Positions 1 to 11,862 of a stretch of DNA of 64,000 nt are shown here, piece by piece (position 1 is the first letter of the stretch; the number at the start of each line of letters is the position of its first letter). Position numbers and translations under genes: made by a program. The notes below the pieces were generated by a model. The model was not told where the DNA came from. It was given only the letters and a program-made list of their open reading frames with translations, and did no database searches. Origin of the DNA: Welwitschia mirabilis (lineage: Eukaryota; Gnetophyta; Gnetopsida; Welwitschiales); NCBI GenBank assembly GCA_051453625.1, contig JBOZIK010000001.1, positions 294,959,427-295,023,426 of the forward strand, in the 5' to 3' direction.

Positions 1-230
1 TAATAGTATCTCTCCCAAATAGTAGCATATGTTTTGTTCCACTCGAACTAACCAGCAAGACCTCCTTCATGTAAATCATGAATTAGCTTCTTCCTTAAAG
101 AAGTTTTGGAAATACATAGCTGATTTCCCTTCATAAGATAGCCATCATGAATGTAAAAGTCACAATTAGTATGTTTGTTAACATGGTTATCCCATATTTC
201 ATAGAAATATTCATCAGTAACATACATTTA
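1..230 (-). pseudogene. Integrase N-terminal region remnant of the first gypsy element
   Basis: The minus-strand frame reads ..NCDFYIHDGYLMKGNQLCI.. followed by ..LRKKLIHDLHEGGLAG, the usual Ty3 integrase HHCC-finger segment, with the His and Gly-Gly-Leu-Ala-Gly part intact. This domain binds the integrase catalytic core, which would lie to the left of the window. It follows the RNase H in the expected order. An open plus-strand frame over the same bases (147-338) is a shadow. Confidence 0.8.
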
Positions 231-359
231 TTTCACAACATAAAACCCCATAACTTCTTGACTCATGGTAATAAGAAAATTCACAAGTCTACTCAATGCA
301 TCAGGTTCTTTGTTCTACATACCTACCTAATGCTTTAAAGTAAAAGTGAATTTCTCTAG

Positions 360-1530
360 AAATTGGAACCATCTAACATGCATACCCTTATCAGTTCTCC
401 TCTAACTTTTTAAATATTTCAAGGCATTGTGATCAGTATAAAGAATAAATTCATTATCAATCAAATAATATTACTAATTCTTGAAAGCATGGATAACAAA
501 ATAAAACTCCTAGTCATATGTGGACCATTTACACTTGGCACTACTAAGACTCTCACTAAAATACACTATTGGCATCTTTCTCTGAGATAATACAACACCT
601 ATCCCTACACCACTAGCATCACACTTAACCTCAAATAAGGCATCAAAGTTAGGTAATGCTAATACTGGAGTAATGCATAGCTTTTCTTTTAATACTATAA
701 AACTAGTTTCAGCTTCCTCACCCCACTAAAGCTTTAGCTTCTTTAGATACTTAATGATTTATGCTGTAATGCTACTGAAATTTCATATGAGATGCCTGTA
801 GAATGTAGCTGGCCCATAAAAATGCCTAACCTCAGTTACTATTTTGGATGTTGACCACTCTCTAATAGCTTGAATCTTTTATTCATTCATCCAAATACCA
901 TCTACCCCAACTACATAACCTAGAAATAATAGACTCTTGGTCATGAAGTTATACTTCTTTAGTTTAGCATACAATTTATTTTCCTACAAGATTACCATTA
1001 CTTTGCACAAATGTGAGATATGCTCCTCTTGTGTCTAACTATATATCAGGACATCATCAAAATATACAACCATAAGTTTACTAATAAATGGTTTTAGTAC
1101 CTAATTCATGAGTTTCATGAAAGTCCTAGGAGCATTTGACAACTCGAATGACATTACAATCACTCATATAACCCCTTCTTTATCTTGAAGGCCCTTTTCC
1201 ACTCATCCCTAGGTCTAATGTAGATTTGATGACATTCACTATGAAGGTCAATATTAGGAGGAAAAAAACCTATATACCATGCAATATGTCATGCATGTCA
1301 TTCAGTTGAGGGATAGGAAATTTGTACTCCACAGTAATCTTGTTGATGGCTTAACTATCAACATACATCCTCCAACTATCATCTTTTTTTGGAGTCAATA
1401 ATGTTGGAACTGCATATGGACTCATGCTCTTCTAAATATGCCCCTTACACAATAGCTCTTCAAGTTGCTTCAGAGAATTTCACCCTCTTTTGGACTGATC
1501 CTATAATGTGGTAAATTTGGCAAACTAGCA
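360..1530 (-). pseudogene. Reverse transcriptase and RNase H remnant of the first gypsy element
   Basis: The RT catalytic box reads VVYFDDVLIY on the minus strand at about 1041-1070, with both aspartates kept. Further on, a segment like [10 protein letters not shown] (about 590-625) and LYTDHNALKY (about 418-465) mark RNase H; the family norm is LYSDHEALKY, so the catalytic Asp is present. Several in-frame stops lie between. The role in the live element was copying the RNA genome into DNA and removing the RNA strand. The identification is firm; the copy is inactive. Confidence 0.85.
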
Positions 1531-1839
1531 TTAGGAACTAGATCAATATGATGTTAAATGTATCTCATAGTTGGTAGTTCTATGGGTAGTTATTTAGGTA
1601 TAACATCACTAAATTCCTTCAATAATTGTTTAATAGCATCTAGATACTCCACTACCTCCTTCTTCTCCTCTAATATGAATACCTATTTCATAACCAGAGA
1701 ATGTATCTCCTTTATCTCCTTTAAAGACTCCTTAAACTAAGTTTTAGATGAGTCAATGTAAAGAAAGTCCTCCTCTCTACTTTAGAAGTTTTAGTTTTGG
1801 AACTCCCTTATATTAGTAGAAAGGTGTACTTCTTACCAT

Positions 1840-2175
1840 TTTTCTACAGTCTGTATGTATTCTCTCTTTTATCATGCTACACTGTAACATCAAACTGCCA
1901 AGATCTACCAAATAACAAGTGATATATATTCATATCTACTAATCAAAATATATTTCATCCTTATACTTACTAATAGAAAAAGGTACCTTATAATGTCTAG
2001 TCATCAGAATTTTATGTCCTTTCTTAATCCAGGTGATTGAGTATGAATTAGGATGTTTCTTCACCTTCCATCTCAAACTCTTCACAACATAGTTACCAAT
2101 GATATTCTCATAGCTGTCACTATTAACAATGGCATCGAACACATGGTTGAGAATGGTGCACCTAGCTTTAAACAA
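1840..2175 (-). pseudogene. Aspartic protease-region remnant of the first gypsy element
   Basis: An open stretch of 78 codons (2175-1939) contains IVNSDSYENIIGNYVV, matching the Ty3 protease DSGSSENI box with the key Gly lost (DSD for DSG). It runs on through ITWIKKGHKI and KVPFSISKYKDEI. After a one-base shift comes LLFGRSWQFD, the LLGRPWQFD motif at the protease end. The protease would have cut the Gag-Pol polyprotein. Confidence 0.8.
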
Positions 2176-2299
2176 TTGATGTTACTGGGTATCATCCTCC
2201 TACTTTGGTGTGAACATCATCCTCCTTATCATATAAATCTAGCTCTTGTTATTATTAATGTCATCCTTACAATCACAATCTTCCACCTCCTCATCTAGG

Positions 2300-3523
2300 C
2301 CACAATACACCTCTTCATCCTCATATTCTCACTCCATCACATGAATTAATTTTTTAGGGGGACAGTTACTAGATCTGTGGCTTGGTTGATTACAGTTAAA
2401 GAACTTCTTTGGGATGGGTCTATCATAGGGATTAAGGGCTTTTAAAGTCTCTTTTATATCTACTACCTTCTATTTACTAGTAAATCTTCCCTCCTTATTC
2501 TTAGTTTTCTAGACTATCTTGCCTTTATTATTGAAAGTCATAGTCTTATAAGTATCCCCACCATAATTCCTATGAGGATATTCTACATTAATCCTTTCTT
2601 ACATTGTTCAGCCTTTAAAGCTAAGTTAAGAGCTTTAGATAAAGTTCTCATCACCTAAACTCCTATTCTATCTTTAATGGCTAGTTTAGACCCTCTAAAA
2701 ATATGGCTACCTATTGCCCTTAGGTCTCCCTCAAGTCATTCCTTATTATCAGCTTTGTAAAATCTACATAGTATTCATATATAGTTATCTGATCCTATTG
2801 ACACCTCTAATGATATTGAAATAGAAATAATTCATAATTGAGAGGAAGAAATTTTCTGATCAATAATTGCCTATTCTTCTTCATGTTCTAATAGGTGCTT
2901 TATCTTCATGTGTTCTCCTAAACTACACCCTCTTCCACTAAGAAAAAGCATGATCCTTCATCTTGCATGTAGCCAACTTAATCCTTCTCTATATTGGAAT
3001 CTTCATATACTTAAAGAAATTCTCTATGTCCGTGATCCAATCAAGAAAACCTTCAATATTTAGATTACCATAAAAGTAAGGAATATCTACCTTAATTTGT
3101 AATCTATTCCTCTTTTATCTTGATTATTCCTTCTATAGCATGCATTCCTTTCATGAGGTTCTTCAAAATACTCATCATCATCTTCCTAAATCATCTATTC
3201 TTTTAATCCATCTTCCACATCCATGAACTTCAGGAATAGGTCTGATGATAGACTATCTGTGACCTAGACCACCACTAGATACTCTCCTACCATCATTTCA
3301 TTTCCTATTGGAATCATCAAGCTAAGTATTTAGCTGACCAAGGATCTCTTCTAGGTAACCAAAATGTTCATCATGACATTAAATATTGACATCGATTAAA
3401 TCAACTTAAAGTTCTAATGCATCGATCTCCACCTCAAGATCTAGGGTCTTAGACCTCTGATCATCATCGAAAGAATCTACACTAAATCTTCCTGAACCAC
3501 CTGACATCAAGCCATTAAGAAAA
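2300..3523 (-). pseudogene. Gag remnant with CCHC zinc knuckle, first gypsy element
   Basis: At about 2355-2410 the minus strand encodes FFNCNQPSHRSSNC, a retroviral-type zinc knuckle (CX2CX4HX4C) with its first Cys changed to Phe. Upstream, towards the primer site at 3524, are gag-like segments broken by many stops. Gag would form the capsid and bind the RNA genome. The start codon cannot be placed with confidence. Confidence 0.65.
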
Positions 3524-3538
3524 CCCACTCTGATACCA
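3524..3538 (-). promoter_or_regulatory. Primer-binding site for initiator Met tRNA
   Basis: The minus strand reads TGGTATCAGAGTGGG, three bases inside the LTR edge. TGGTATCAGAGC is the standard plant primer site complementary to the 3' end of initiator Met tRNA. It fixes the direction of the element (minus) and the inner edge of its 5' LTR. Confidence 0.85.
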
Positions 3539-3541
3539 GAT

Positions 3542-3775
3542 TGATGTAGTGAGAAAGCATTCAATAGTTACTTCGAGGGTAATTAGCCTCTAAATACAAA
3601 AATCCAAGTCTTTATTCCTATCCTTAAAACAGTACATAAGCCACTTATTTATAAGACATAAGTCCTTTTAATAGAAATTCCTAAATAATGTGGGACTAAA
3701 GAAAAGGTAGGAAAATAATAATACATGCTAAGTAGTAAAATATAAAAATAAAACTATGGGGGTCACATTATTCCA
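3542..3775 (-). repeat. 234-bp LTR of the first gypsy family, shared by two units
   Basis: The sequence is bounded by TG and CA on the minus strand (TGGAATAATGTG...CTACATCA). On its left is the primer site, as for a 5' LTR. On its right is a run of six G (minus strand) preceded by coding sequence, as for a polypurine tract before a 3' LTR. It therefore serves as 3' LTR of one unit and 5' LTR of the next. Confidence 0.75.
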
Positions 3776-3835
3776 CCCCCCTTAAGTAGGCTCAGTCCCA
3801 TCCATGAAGTCACTGACAGTACATTTTATGTCATC
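3776..3835 (-). pseudogene. Polypurine tract and polyprotein C-terminus of a second gypsy unit
   Basis: The minus strand reads KDDIKCTVSDFMDGTEPT and a stop, then TTAAGGGGGG directly against the LTR start. This is the normal end of a Ty3 polyprotein followed by the plus-strand priming tract. Only about 60 bases of this unit remain before the Tat/Ogre repeat begins. The boundary near 3836 is by eye, and some similarity to the Tat/Ogre leader may extend a little further left. Confidence 0.6.
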
Positions 3836-6800
3836 TTTTTCAAAATTACCTCCTTTCTATGGAAGTCTTCTACATTAACTTTTAATTATTATTTACTGAT
3901 TAGAGCTTCCTTCTCCCTTTTTTCTTTGTTTTTTTTTTATTTTTAGAAGTACACTATAACTTATTCAATTTTTTATATGAAAATAACCAACAGATATTAA
4001 TAAATCTAGAGAATCTGGATCTACAAATTGATGAGGATCCTAAATTTTTGCAGTGTAACCATCATGATGATTATAATTAATCATGTACTATTATTATGAG
4101 TATAGATGGCAAATATATTTGAGATTTGCAGATTTTATGATGGTAATTATCCATGGTAGCCTTATTGCTCTTAAAATAATGGGATAAATATGCTACATAT
4201 ATTTGTGAGCATGGAATTCTAGTGACAGTTCATACAAATGACTTGAATACGCATAGTTTTACTTCTAACCTCCATTACTAATAATTTTGATTAAAAACAC
4301 TTCTAATTCTAGATAAGATATTACTAATTAACTCCAATGATCCTACTTGATCTAATCTAGTTAATAAACATCTGAGCTAAAATAGGATCATGACTTGTTT
4401 TAGTTATGAGGAAAGATGATAAATAGTAAGAAAGACATTGACAGTTCATGCCTAATGACAAACTGGATATCATAGTATCCTCTCATATTATAGTTGATTT
4501 AATTCATATAATTTTAGAGCAATTGTAAAAGTGAATGAGAATCATGATTTCCTTCACATTTCATTGCTGTTTCTCCAAGATTATTATAGAGAAGTATTTA
4601 ACAATCTTAAATGGAATACAATTTAACTTCATGCATTCTTATTTGCATTACTTTATTCTTGTAAAATTTGATGATATCTTTAATAATTCCTAAAATTATA
4701 ACATAAATCTTATTTCCTTTTATGTTAAGTTCTATTAATAGTATTTAAAATAAATGCTGCAACCTCAACTACTACAAAAATTATGACAAGAAACTAGGCT
4801 TTTAGAGTTGAAGTTGGTTAATTTGATTATGTATCCATTTTCATAGATAATAATACAAAGCCTTTATAACTCATTGTATTATGTTAACTATGAGAATATC
4901 TAGTCATATTTCATAAAAAGTCATATTAGAAATCACATAGCTTTTTAGAGTACTACCAATATCCACTTCCCTCATAGCAATATACCATCATTAACACTGC
5001 ACTCAGCACCAAGCTTGTAATGGCCTCTTTGGAAAATTTTTTGCTAGGTGATCAAGTGAAATTAGTTGTACAATAAAAATATTTGATTTATCCACCTCAT
5101 TATTTCTTTTATTTCTTATTGACACGTTTGTAGAAATTATCATAATTCAGTGGGTACTTCAAATAAAAGGATGCCTTCCATATGAGAAAATGTAGAAACA
5201 TACTATGTAATGCATTTAGAAAATAGTAGGGACATGCAACTACTATCATAAAAACACTCTTAACATCAAAGTCTTAAAATTCTAAGGTTTTGAGATAAAC
5301 ATGGCCCTTTCTTTTATTTCTTTATAGTCTCTTACATTATTTCTTAATGAAAATGATTTGATTTCACTTGAATAACAATCATTAGCTCTATACTATAGAC
5401 TTACATTTTACATTTAGAGATATAATCTTATCCACTCTAGTTTTTAAAACTATCAATAGTACTTATTTTTTATTTACTCATTTTTGAATTATGTAGATTA
5501 ACACAACCATAATCCTATAAGTATCAAAACCATTAATTATCACTAAATTATGACACAAGTTGCAAGTCACTGTGTCCCATTCCTAATTGTGACCATTACC
5601 TATAGCTATAGCAAAGTATTTAAGTAATGGTTTAAAATCTAAATTAATGTTGATAGAGTCCTTGTATGCATAGTTGCATATGCCATTAAAGGATCAAGTG
5701 AATGATGATAATTGATGAGAATACTTGCAATGTGAAGAGTAAGAAATGTAACTAGTATTATAGTGTGAGTAATCTAATCAAGCTAAGTAATAGGTCATAT
5801 TAGTAATGATAATATTGATGATTTCATTTCCATCACTATGGGTCTCTTGACTATCTTTGATTAGAAAATTATTAGCAGCTAATCACATTTGTGTTTTGTT
5901 GAGTTTTCTTTTGTTTATAAAATTTTTTCTTTAATCTTATGTACTTCTTTGTCATGTAGTGAGTGGGTTGCAATCTTGAGATATGAATACTTTTTCAATT
6001 TTTAAAATCTTAAAACTTTAGACATGGTCTTTGGAAATCATGAGAAGAGTAATAGAAAATGGAATTTCTAATAAAATAAAATATCTTTATTCTCCCTAAT
6101 TTTTCTTCTTTTTAAGATCTCCACTGCTTGGAGTGCTAGATAATCAAACTTTTATTGAATGAGGGTTCTACATCTACTTTTCATCTGGGGCTTCTCCATC
6201 TTGTGACTACTACCTACTTTAATTTATTATCATAGGACTAAAACTATTACTTTTGAATGAGGTGCATTTTAACCTTCAAATAGGAAGAGATCATAGTTAC
6301 ATGTGTAGGTTTTTACGAGGGGTCAAGTTGAGACTAAAGCCAAAGTAATTATAAAAATCTCTATAGTTATCTTGCAAAGTATAAATATAATGTGAGGATC
6401 ATAAATCGATCCAATCATTGGTGGTAAAAGAAAATGAAGCCTTACTAACTAACCATCCACTAACCAATATGTTTCAAATGCTTATAAAGTCATAGTTTTG
6501 AAGTCATGAAAAATTAAGTCATGATGAATGGTATTTATAAAACACTATTTATCATGATGAGGGGAATGCAACCACTATTAAGAGTATAAGGATCCAGACA
6601 CTGAGGACAAATTTTGACTAACTAATACCTTGATAGAGTTCCTACAACTACCATATGGTATTGCCAAAGGCATCTCTTAGGAATATTTGCCATAGTTCAC
6701 TTATGATAGGAAAATATCATCCTTTTTTTGATCCTTAAAACATTGATTAATCATTTTGGTGGGAGGTTGTAAAGCTTACATTTAAAGACAAGCATCATAT

Positions 6801-7750
6801 ATGACATATATAATGATAAGATAGAATAACATAAGAAATTCAAAGTCATAGACACCAAAGTGAGAACGCACTTTTATGAAAACTTAAATATAGTTTAGCA
6901 TAGGAACAAATGAATAGATAGTTAAATAAAGAAATGATTTAATCAAGAGATCTTAGTAGGGAGTCATTTAGCTAAATGTAAATGGAAGACTCACCTCTTA
7001 ATCAACGGGATCTTCCTACTCAACTTATTCTATTATGCTAAGCGTATGTTAGTAATTATTACTTAAATCTTGACTATTTTCCATTGATCTTAAATTTTTT
7101 CTAATATCCCAATCAAGAACCTCAACAAAGATATTTTAGATGCACCTTTTTATAAGATGATAACTTAAGCCACTTAGAAGTTAACTTGTTATAAGAATGT
7201 ACACAAGAATTATGTAATGAGATTGATTAATCAAACTTAAAGGGTGGAAAAGAAAAGGATGAAAAAGAATTAAAAGAATTAAAAGAAGACTATAAAACAA
7301 TGCTGGTTTTCTTTCTTTGTTTTTTTTTCTTTTTTTTTTTTATTTTATGAATGAAATAAAGTATATGAGTTTAAGGTAAATGTTCATGATAAGATTAAGG
7401 AAGCTTTAGCCATAATAAGATAGAAAATGTAAGTGAATTAGGAAAATTAAATGATGAGCTGTGGAATGTGGGATGAATAGGGTAAAACATGCTACTATCA
7501 TGTGGAAGAATAGGTATGTTTCATAAGGAGGTAGCATAAAAGGGCTTGTGCCAAGATTTGAGTTATAGCAAAAAGGGAATCGTGTATGTCACACAGTCAA
7601 TACAGTATATGATATCATCATCCTTGTCAAGGGATGAAATCTCATTAGATGAGAGATAAGTAATGGAAAATTGAGAAAGGTAATAGATGGAAGAATCTAC
7701 ACCAAGGATATGTGATGAATATCTATCTTAAACGTCATCTGTCGACTAAA
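3836..7750 (-). repeat. Tat/Ogre-type long LTR, first copy (3' LTR of unit 1)
   Basis: This stretch matches the copies at 22536-22806 plus 35263-39750 and at 47020-47635 plus 56364-59130. Shared landmarks include AAGCTTGTAATGGCCTCTTT at 5011, 36132 and (changed) 47357. Its right edge is not resolved; homology to the third copy runs at least to 7695. Relative to the other copies it lacks about 790 bp at about 6340. No gene is seen apart from one possible frame at about 5570-5835 (see findings). An LTR this long fits Ogre-like elements. Confidence 0.75.
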
Positions 7751-9901
7751 TGATCTATTGTAATAACTTCATTATAACCTATAAAACACAAATAAACATT
7801 CCAAATGTGAAATCTACTTGACATATGTGTAAACATCATGCCATATAAAATAAATAATGACTAAATAACCACATAAAACATTTTACTATAAAAAGAAAAC
7901 ATAATCAAAATTATGTTAAATACTTATAAAAATATAGAAAATGACTGGATTACCACATACAAAAAGGATGTGACTCATAAGATTAATTCTATTGGTAATA
8001 TGATCAAAGGTACAAAGAATTCATTAATTCCTTATCCTTAATGTTGTATAGGCCTTTAAGTTTGTATATTTTTTTTTCATATTTTTATGAAATGGTAAAT
8101 GGTCCCAACTAGTTTGATAAAATTTTTAGATTTCATTAGTCAAATTTGCTTTCAACATAAGGTCACCTATGTTGTAAGATCATGAATTCACATGCTTATT
8201 ATAGGTGTTACTTATTTGTTTTTGATAAAGTTGTATATGTTGTGGAACTTTTACTCTTTCTTCATCTAAGGTTTCTAACTAGATAAGTCATGTTTCTTTT
8301 TTAGCATTAGATAATTTAAGATCTTTGATCAAAGTCCTTAATATGAAAATCTGGATTTGGATAAGTAAAGTTACCTCAAGACTGTAAACTTGATGTAATG
8401 AAGTTATTCTTGTAGTAGTTTTTACTGTAGTATAGTAAGCCCAAAATGCAAAAAGTAATTTTTTATGATATAATTTCAGATTTATTTATGATATTTTCTT
8501 GAGGTAGTTTGTGATTATTTTATTTGTAGCTTTAGCCTAACAGTTTACCTAAGGAAAACATGAAGTAGAGAATGAAATTTCATGCTAAACTTATTTAAGA
8601 AGGTTTTCAACTCAGTGGGTTTAAATAGTGGAATATTATCAGTGGTAGTGATATAAGGCATACCAATTCATGGATTTAATTTATGGTCATTTAACATAAC
8701 AGTATTTAAAAAGTATTCAGTTGTAGTGAGAATGTAGGCATGTTGTTTAGATGAAATTGGCATAATTCAACTAATTAAATACATATCACATTTTCTAAAT
8801 TTCCAAGTGTAATTAGGAGGAAAAGTTCATTAGGTGATCGATGTATCCTTGATCAAAAAATTTAATAAAGCATTCTCATCATCTTATAATAGTTGTTACT
8901 CATTTTTTATAAAAATAACTTAATCTTATGATAGGGGTTAATAGTGATTTTGTTCCCTGATGGGAACCACATAACCTAGTATGTATTTCTTTTAGGACAT
9001 AAGAATCTTCACTTAATCTTAGGCATTTCAATAACACACAATTGTTTAAATCATTATGAAATGTGTAACTTGATTTCAAAAATTTCATCTTTGCATAGAT
9101 GGAAAAAAATTATTAATAACTTTTCATTAGTAAGATAATTTATCAAAGTTTCATGTCATTCATTATTTGTTTTAGGATTTTTTACCTAATTGATTTATCT
9201 CACTTTTTGATAATTTTAAATAAGCCACCATTGATTGGTCATTAGAAAGTTTCAGTTTAGATTAGTGCATGTGATGTACTACTTAAAAGATAAATCTTTG
9301 AAGCAAGTTTGGGAAAAATTTGTAAGGTAATCTATAAATTGATTTGCATTTTAAGGAATAGCAAGAATTTCATGATGATTAAAAGTAAAAAGAAATTTTT
9401 TCACCCTTTTAAAATAAAAACCTAAAGTTCTTAATCTTGCTTCATACTTACCTGGTACTTGGTTAAGGATCTACTTGTAAATCATTGAAAATGTATAACT
9501 TCTTAAAACTAGCCTAAATTACTAGTATAATTCCTCTTGCTAATGGATTCTATTTAGTTATATTATTTGTATGAGAAACATTAAACTTAAAAGAAAATGA
9601 TAAATCACTTTATTACTTAAAAATAAGTTTCTCTTGCAAAACAACCATTTCTATTTGATAGATCATCAAAGAACATTAATGCACCACAAATATTTTTGAT
9701 TTCTATGATATGAATTTCCTCATTAAGGAACTTTGTAGATCCACATAAGGATTCACTCTAGCTTCTACTGGCAGGTTCACTATCTATTCAGCAATACATT
9801 TTTCCTTGATTGATTTTTGAGATTTCAATCTAAATCAAATTTAGCAAGGATTAATGTCCACTTAGTTAGACTTGTACTACTAATAAAATATTCAAGAAAA
9901 T
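7750..9901 (-). pseudogene. Integrase region of Tat/Ogre unit 1
   Basis: At 8900-9088 the minus strand has a 62-codon frame, including LRLSEDSYVLKEIHTRLCGSH, that matches the Tat/Ogre integrase zinc finger (YVLREIHEGICGNH in live relatives). Towards 8600 follow integrase-core fragments (FLNKFSMKFHS). At about 8060-8200 comes the C-terminal end of the polyprotein, recognisable as LTNE..FIKLVGTIYHF (compare KLGPNWEGPYRV). Many stops are present. The true edge between internal region and LTR lies somewhere between 7700 and 8000. Confidence 0.75.
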
Positions 9902-10849
9902 TAGTAAAGTCATTTAAATTCTTTATGCTTTAATCCAAGTAAGTACCCATTATCATTTTCTTCATAGTGATGAATGTGGTTAGCTTATAAAAATTAGCAC
10001 ATAAATAGTTACAAATTCAAAAGTAAATAATAGGAATGAAGATCCAAAGTGTAATTAAAAAAGAAACTTTAAATAACAAAATAGAAATAACCTAACCCTT
10101 TAATCTAAACTAAGAAGGGGGTAGTTGGGTTTCTTAACTCATATTAGTAAGTGAGGTGGATGAACTCCATCTTAAAACATTAGGTATAATCTTCATCATT
10201 TATAATTAGGTGGATAAGATTCTATGTTATAGCATTAAATATAATCTCTTTCATTTAGCATTAGGTGGATAAGATTCCATCTTATATTATTAGGTTGAAT
10301 CTTTCTCATGTAATGTTTAGTAGGAAATTATCATAATCTTCATAAATGTGGTTTTGAGTCTAGATGCTTCTAACTAGTGCTACAACTATATGTACTAATG
10401 CCATCACCATGTGCCACTGTCACTTATGCTTATCACTTTTTTATCATGTTACTACTACATGTCTATTACATTAATGTGATATATTTACCATGTTAACATT
10501 ATGTATCTCTAAAGATCATAGCTTACTAGGATGTAGTAATTGAATATGTTCATAACTACATTTCATGTGTAACTTCAAGATAAGTCTAGCATGTCAGTTT
10601 CAAGTGGATTTTTTCACATAGACTACTGACAACATACAAGTACACTTGCACTGTCAGAGTTTTCTATGGATTAACTTTAGATTATGCATGATGCTTCATT
10701 ATATTATTGAGTATCTAGATTTACCATCAGAAAGTGTATAACTTTATAATTTATGATAAAACTAAGAAAAGACATAATTTCACGATAAAAATAATTAATT
10801 CAATATCTTTCATAAGCTAAATTAATTAAATGTTAGTTTTTTACACGTT
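9902..10849 (-). repeat. 3' LTR of the nested element (shortened copy)
   Basis: It matches the LTR at 15355-16919 but lacks about 540 bp between its GATCCAAAG..ACAAAATAG block and the repeat array. It holds three units of a 55-bp tandem repeat (AGGTGGAT starts at 10154, 10208 and 10263) where the other LTR has four. Its last ten or so bases, and the adjacent polypurine tract, fall in the sequencing gap that starts at 10850. Confidence 0.75.
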
Positions 10850-10936
10850 NNNNNNNNNNNNNNNNNNNNNNNNNNNNNNNNNNNNNNNNNNNNNNNNNNN
10901 NNNNNNNNNNNNNNNNNNNNNNNNNNNNNNNNNNNN
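10850..10936. other. Assembly gap (87 N)
   Basis: A run of N. It hides the outer end of the left LTR and the polypurine tract of the nested element. Confidence 1.
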
Positions 10937-11828
10937 AATTTGTGTAAATGATAAAAACTTGGAATAATTTTTGAACCAATTTTATCAATTAGCATTAAAG
11001 CTAGGATTTTTTAGGGAAAACATTGCAGATGCCACACCCCCTAACTAAAATCAAAATTTATCCTTAAATTTTTTAGATAGAAATAATTATAAATGAAATT
11101 TAAGTACAAGCCTTTAGAAAAATTATTTTAACATAAAATTTTTATTTTAAAAAAAATGTAAATAAATGGAAGCTAAGCTATAATGTAGTGAAAGGTCATT
11201 TTATAATTAAAACATGTATGTCCTTTTATTATTCTTTCTCATGGGATAGAGGTGAAGTGAAAATGGTAATATGGATTGATAATAATGTGAATGAAAACAT
11301 AACTAACATTCTATCATGCATACTAGGAATAAAATAGACAAACTACCTAAGCTAATAACCTTATTTTTTGAAATTTTAATGATTTTCAAATTTATTTATT
11401 AGATCTATCATACAAATGAGGTATTAACTAATTAAACTCATGAAAATTCACAATTTAGTAAGAACATCCTAAATATTAAAGAAAACCAATCACATAAGTT
11501 CTTTAATTTCACCTTAATTTTCATTCCATTTTCCTTTTGATAATTAAGAACAACTTTGTTTTAAGTATTTTAACTTCACTAAGCATCTAATATTATGGAA
11601 TTTTTCTTTTAACTAAGTTAAGCATGTTTTCTTTTTTTTGAATGAAATTTGGAAAATTTTGTTGTTAGAGAAATGATGAAATAATAACTCTTACATACGA
11701 CTAAGAATAGGACATATCTTGGATCCTGCTAATGATCTGAAATAGGGGAGGAAAAGACCTAATGCTATAAATCTTTCTTATAATGACTTAATTAAGAAGA
11801 CAACTTGCTATCTTGGAGCTTGGAAGAT

Positions 11829-11862
11829 NNNNNNNNNNNNNNNNNNNNNNNNNNNNNNNNNN
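11829..11862. other. Assembly gap (34 N)
   Basis: A run of N inside the nested element's internal region. Confidence 1.

Larger units (their letters stand above)
1..3541 (-). mobile_element. Ty3/gypsy chromovirus-type retrotransposon, internal region, cut by window start
   Basis: Read on the minus strand, the domains run in Ty3 order from high to low coordinate: primer site (3524-3538), gag, protease, reverse transcriptase, RNase H and integrase zinc-finger region. The integrase core and 3' LTR lie beyond the window. Every domain has internal stops and small frameshifts, so the copy is dead. The integrase-before-3' LTR order and the domain wording fit Ty3/gypsy of the chromovirus group. The exact clade is uncertain because no chromodomain is in view. 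Confidence 0.85.
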
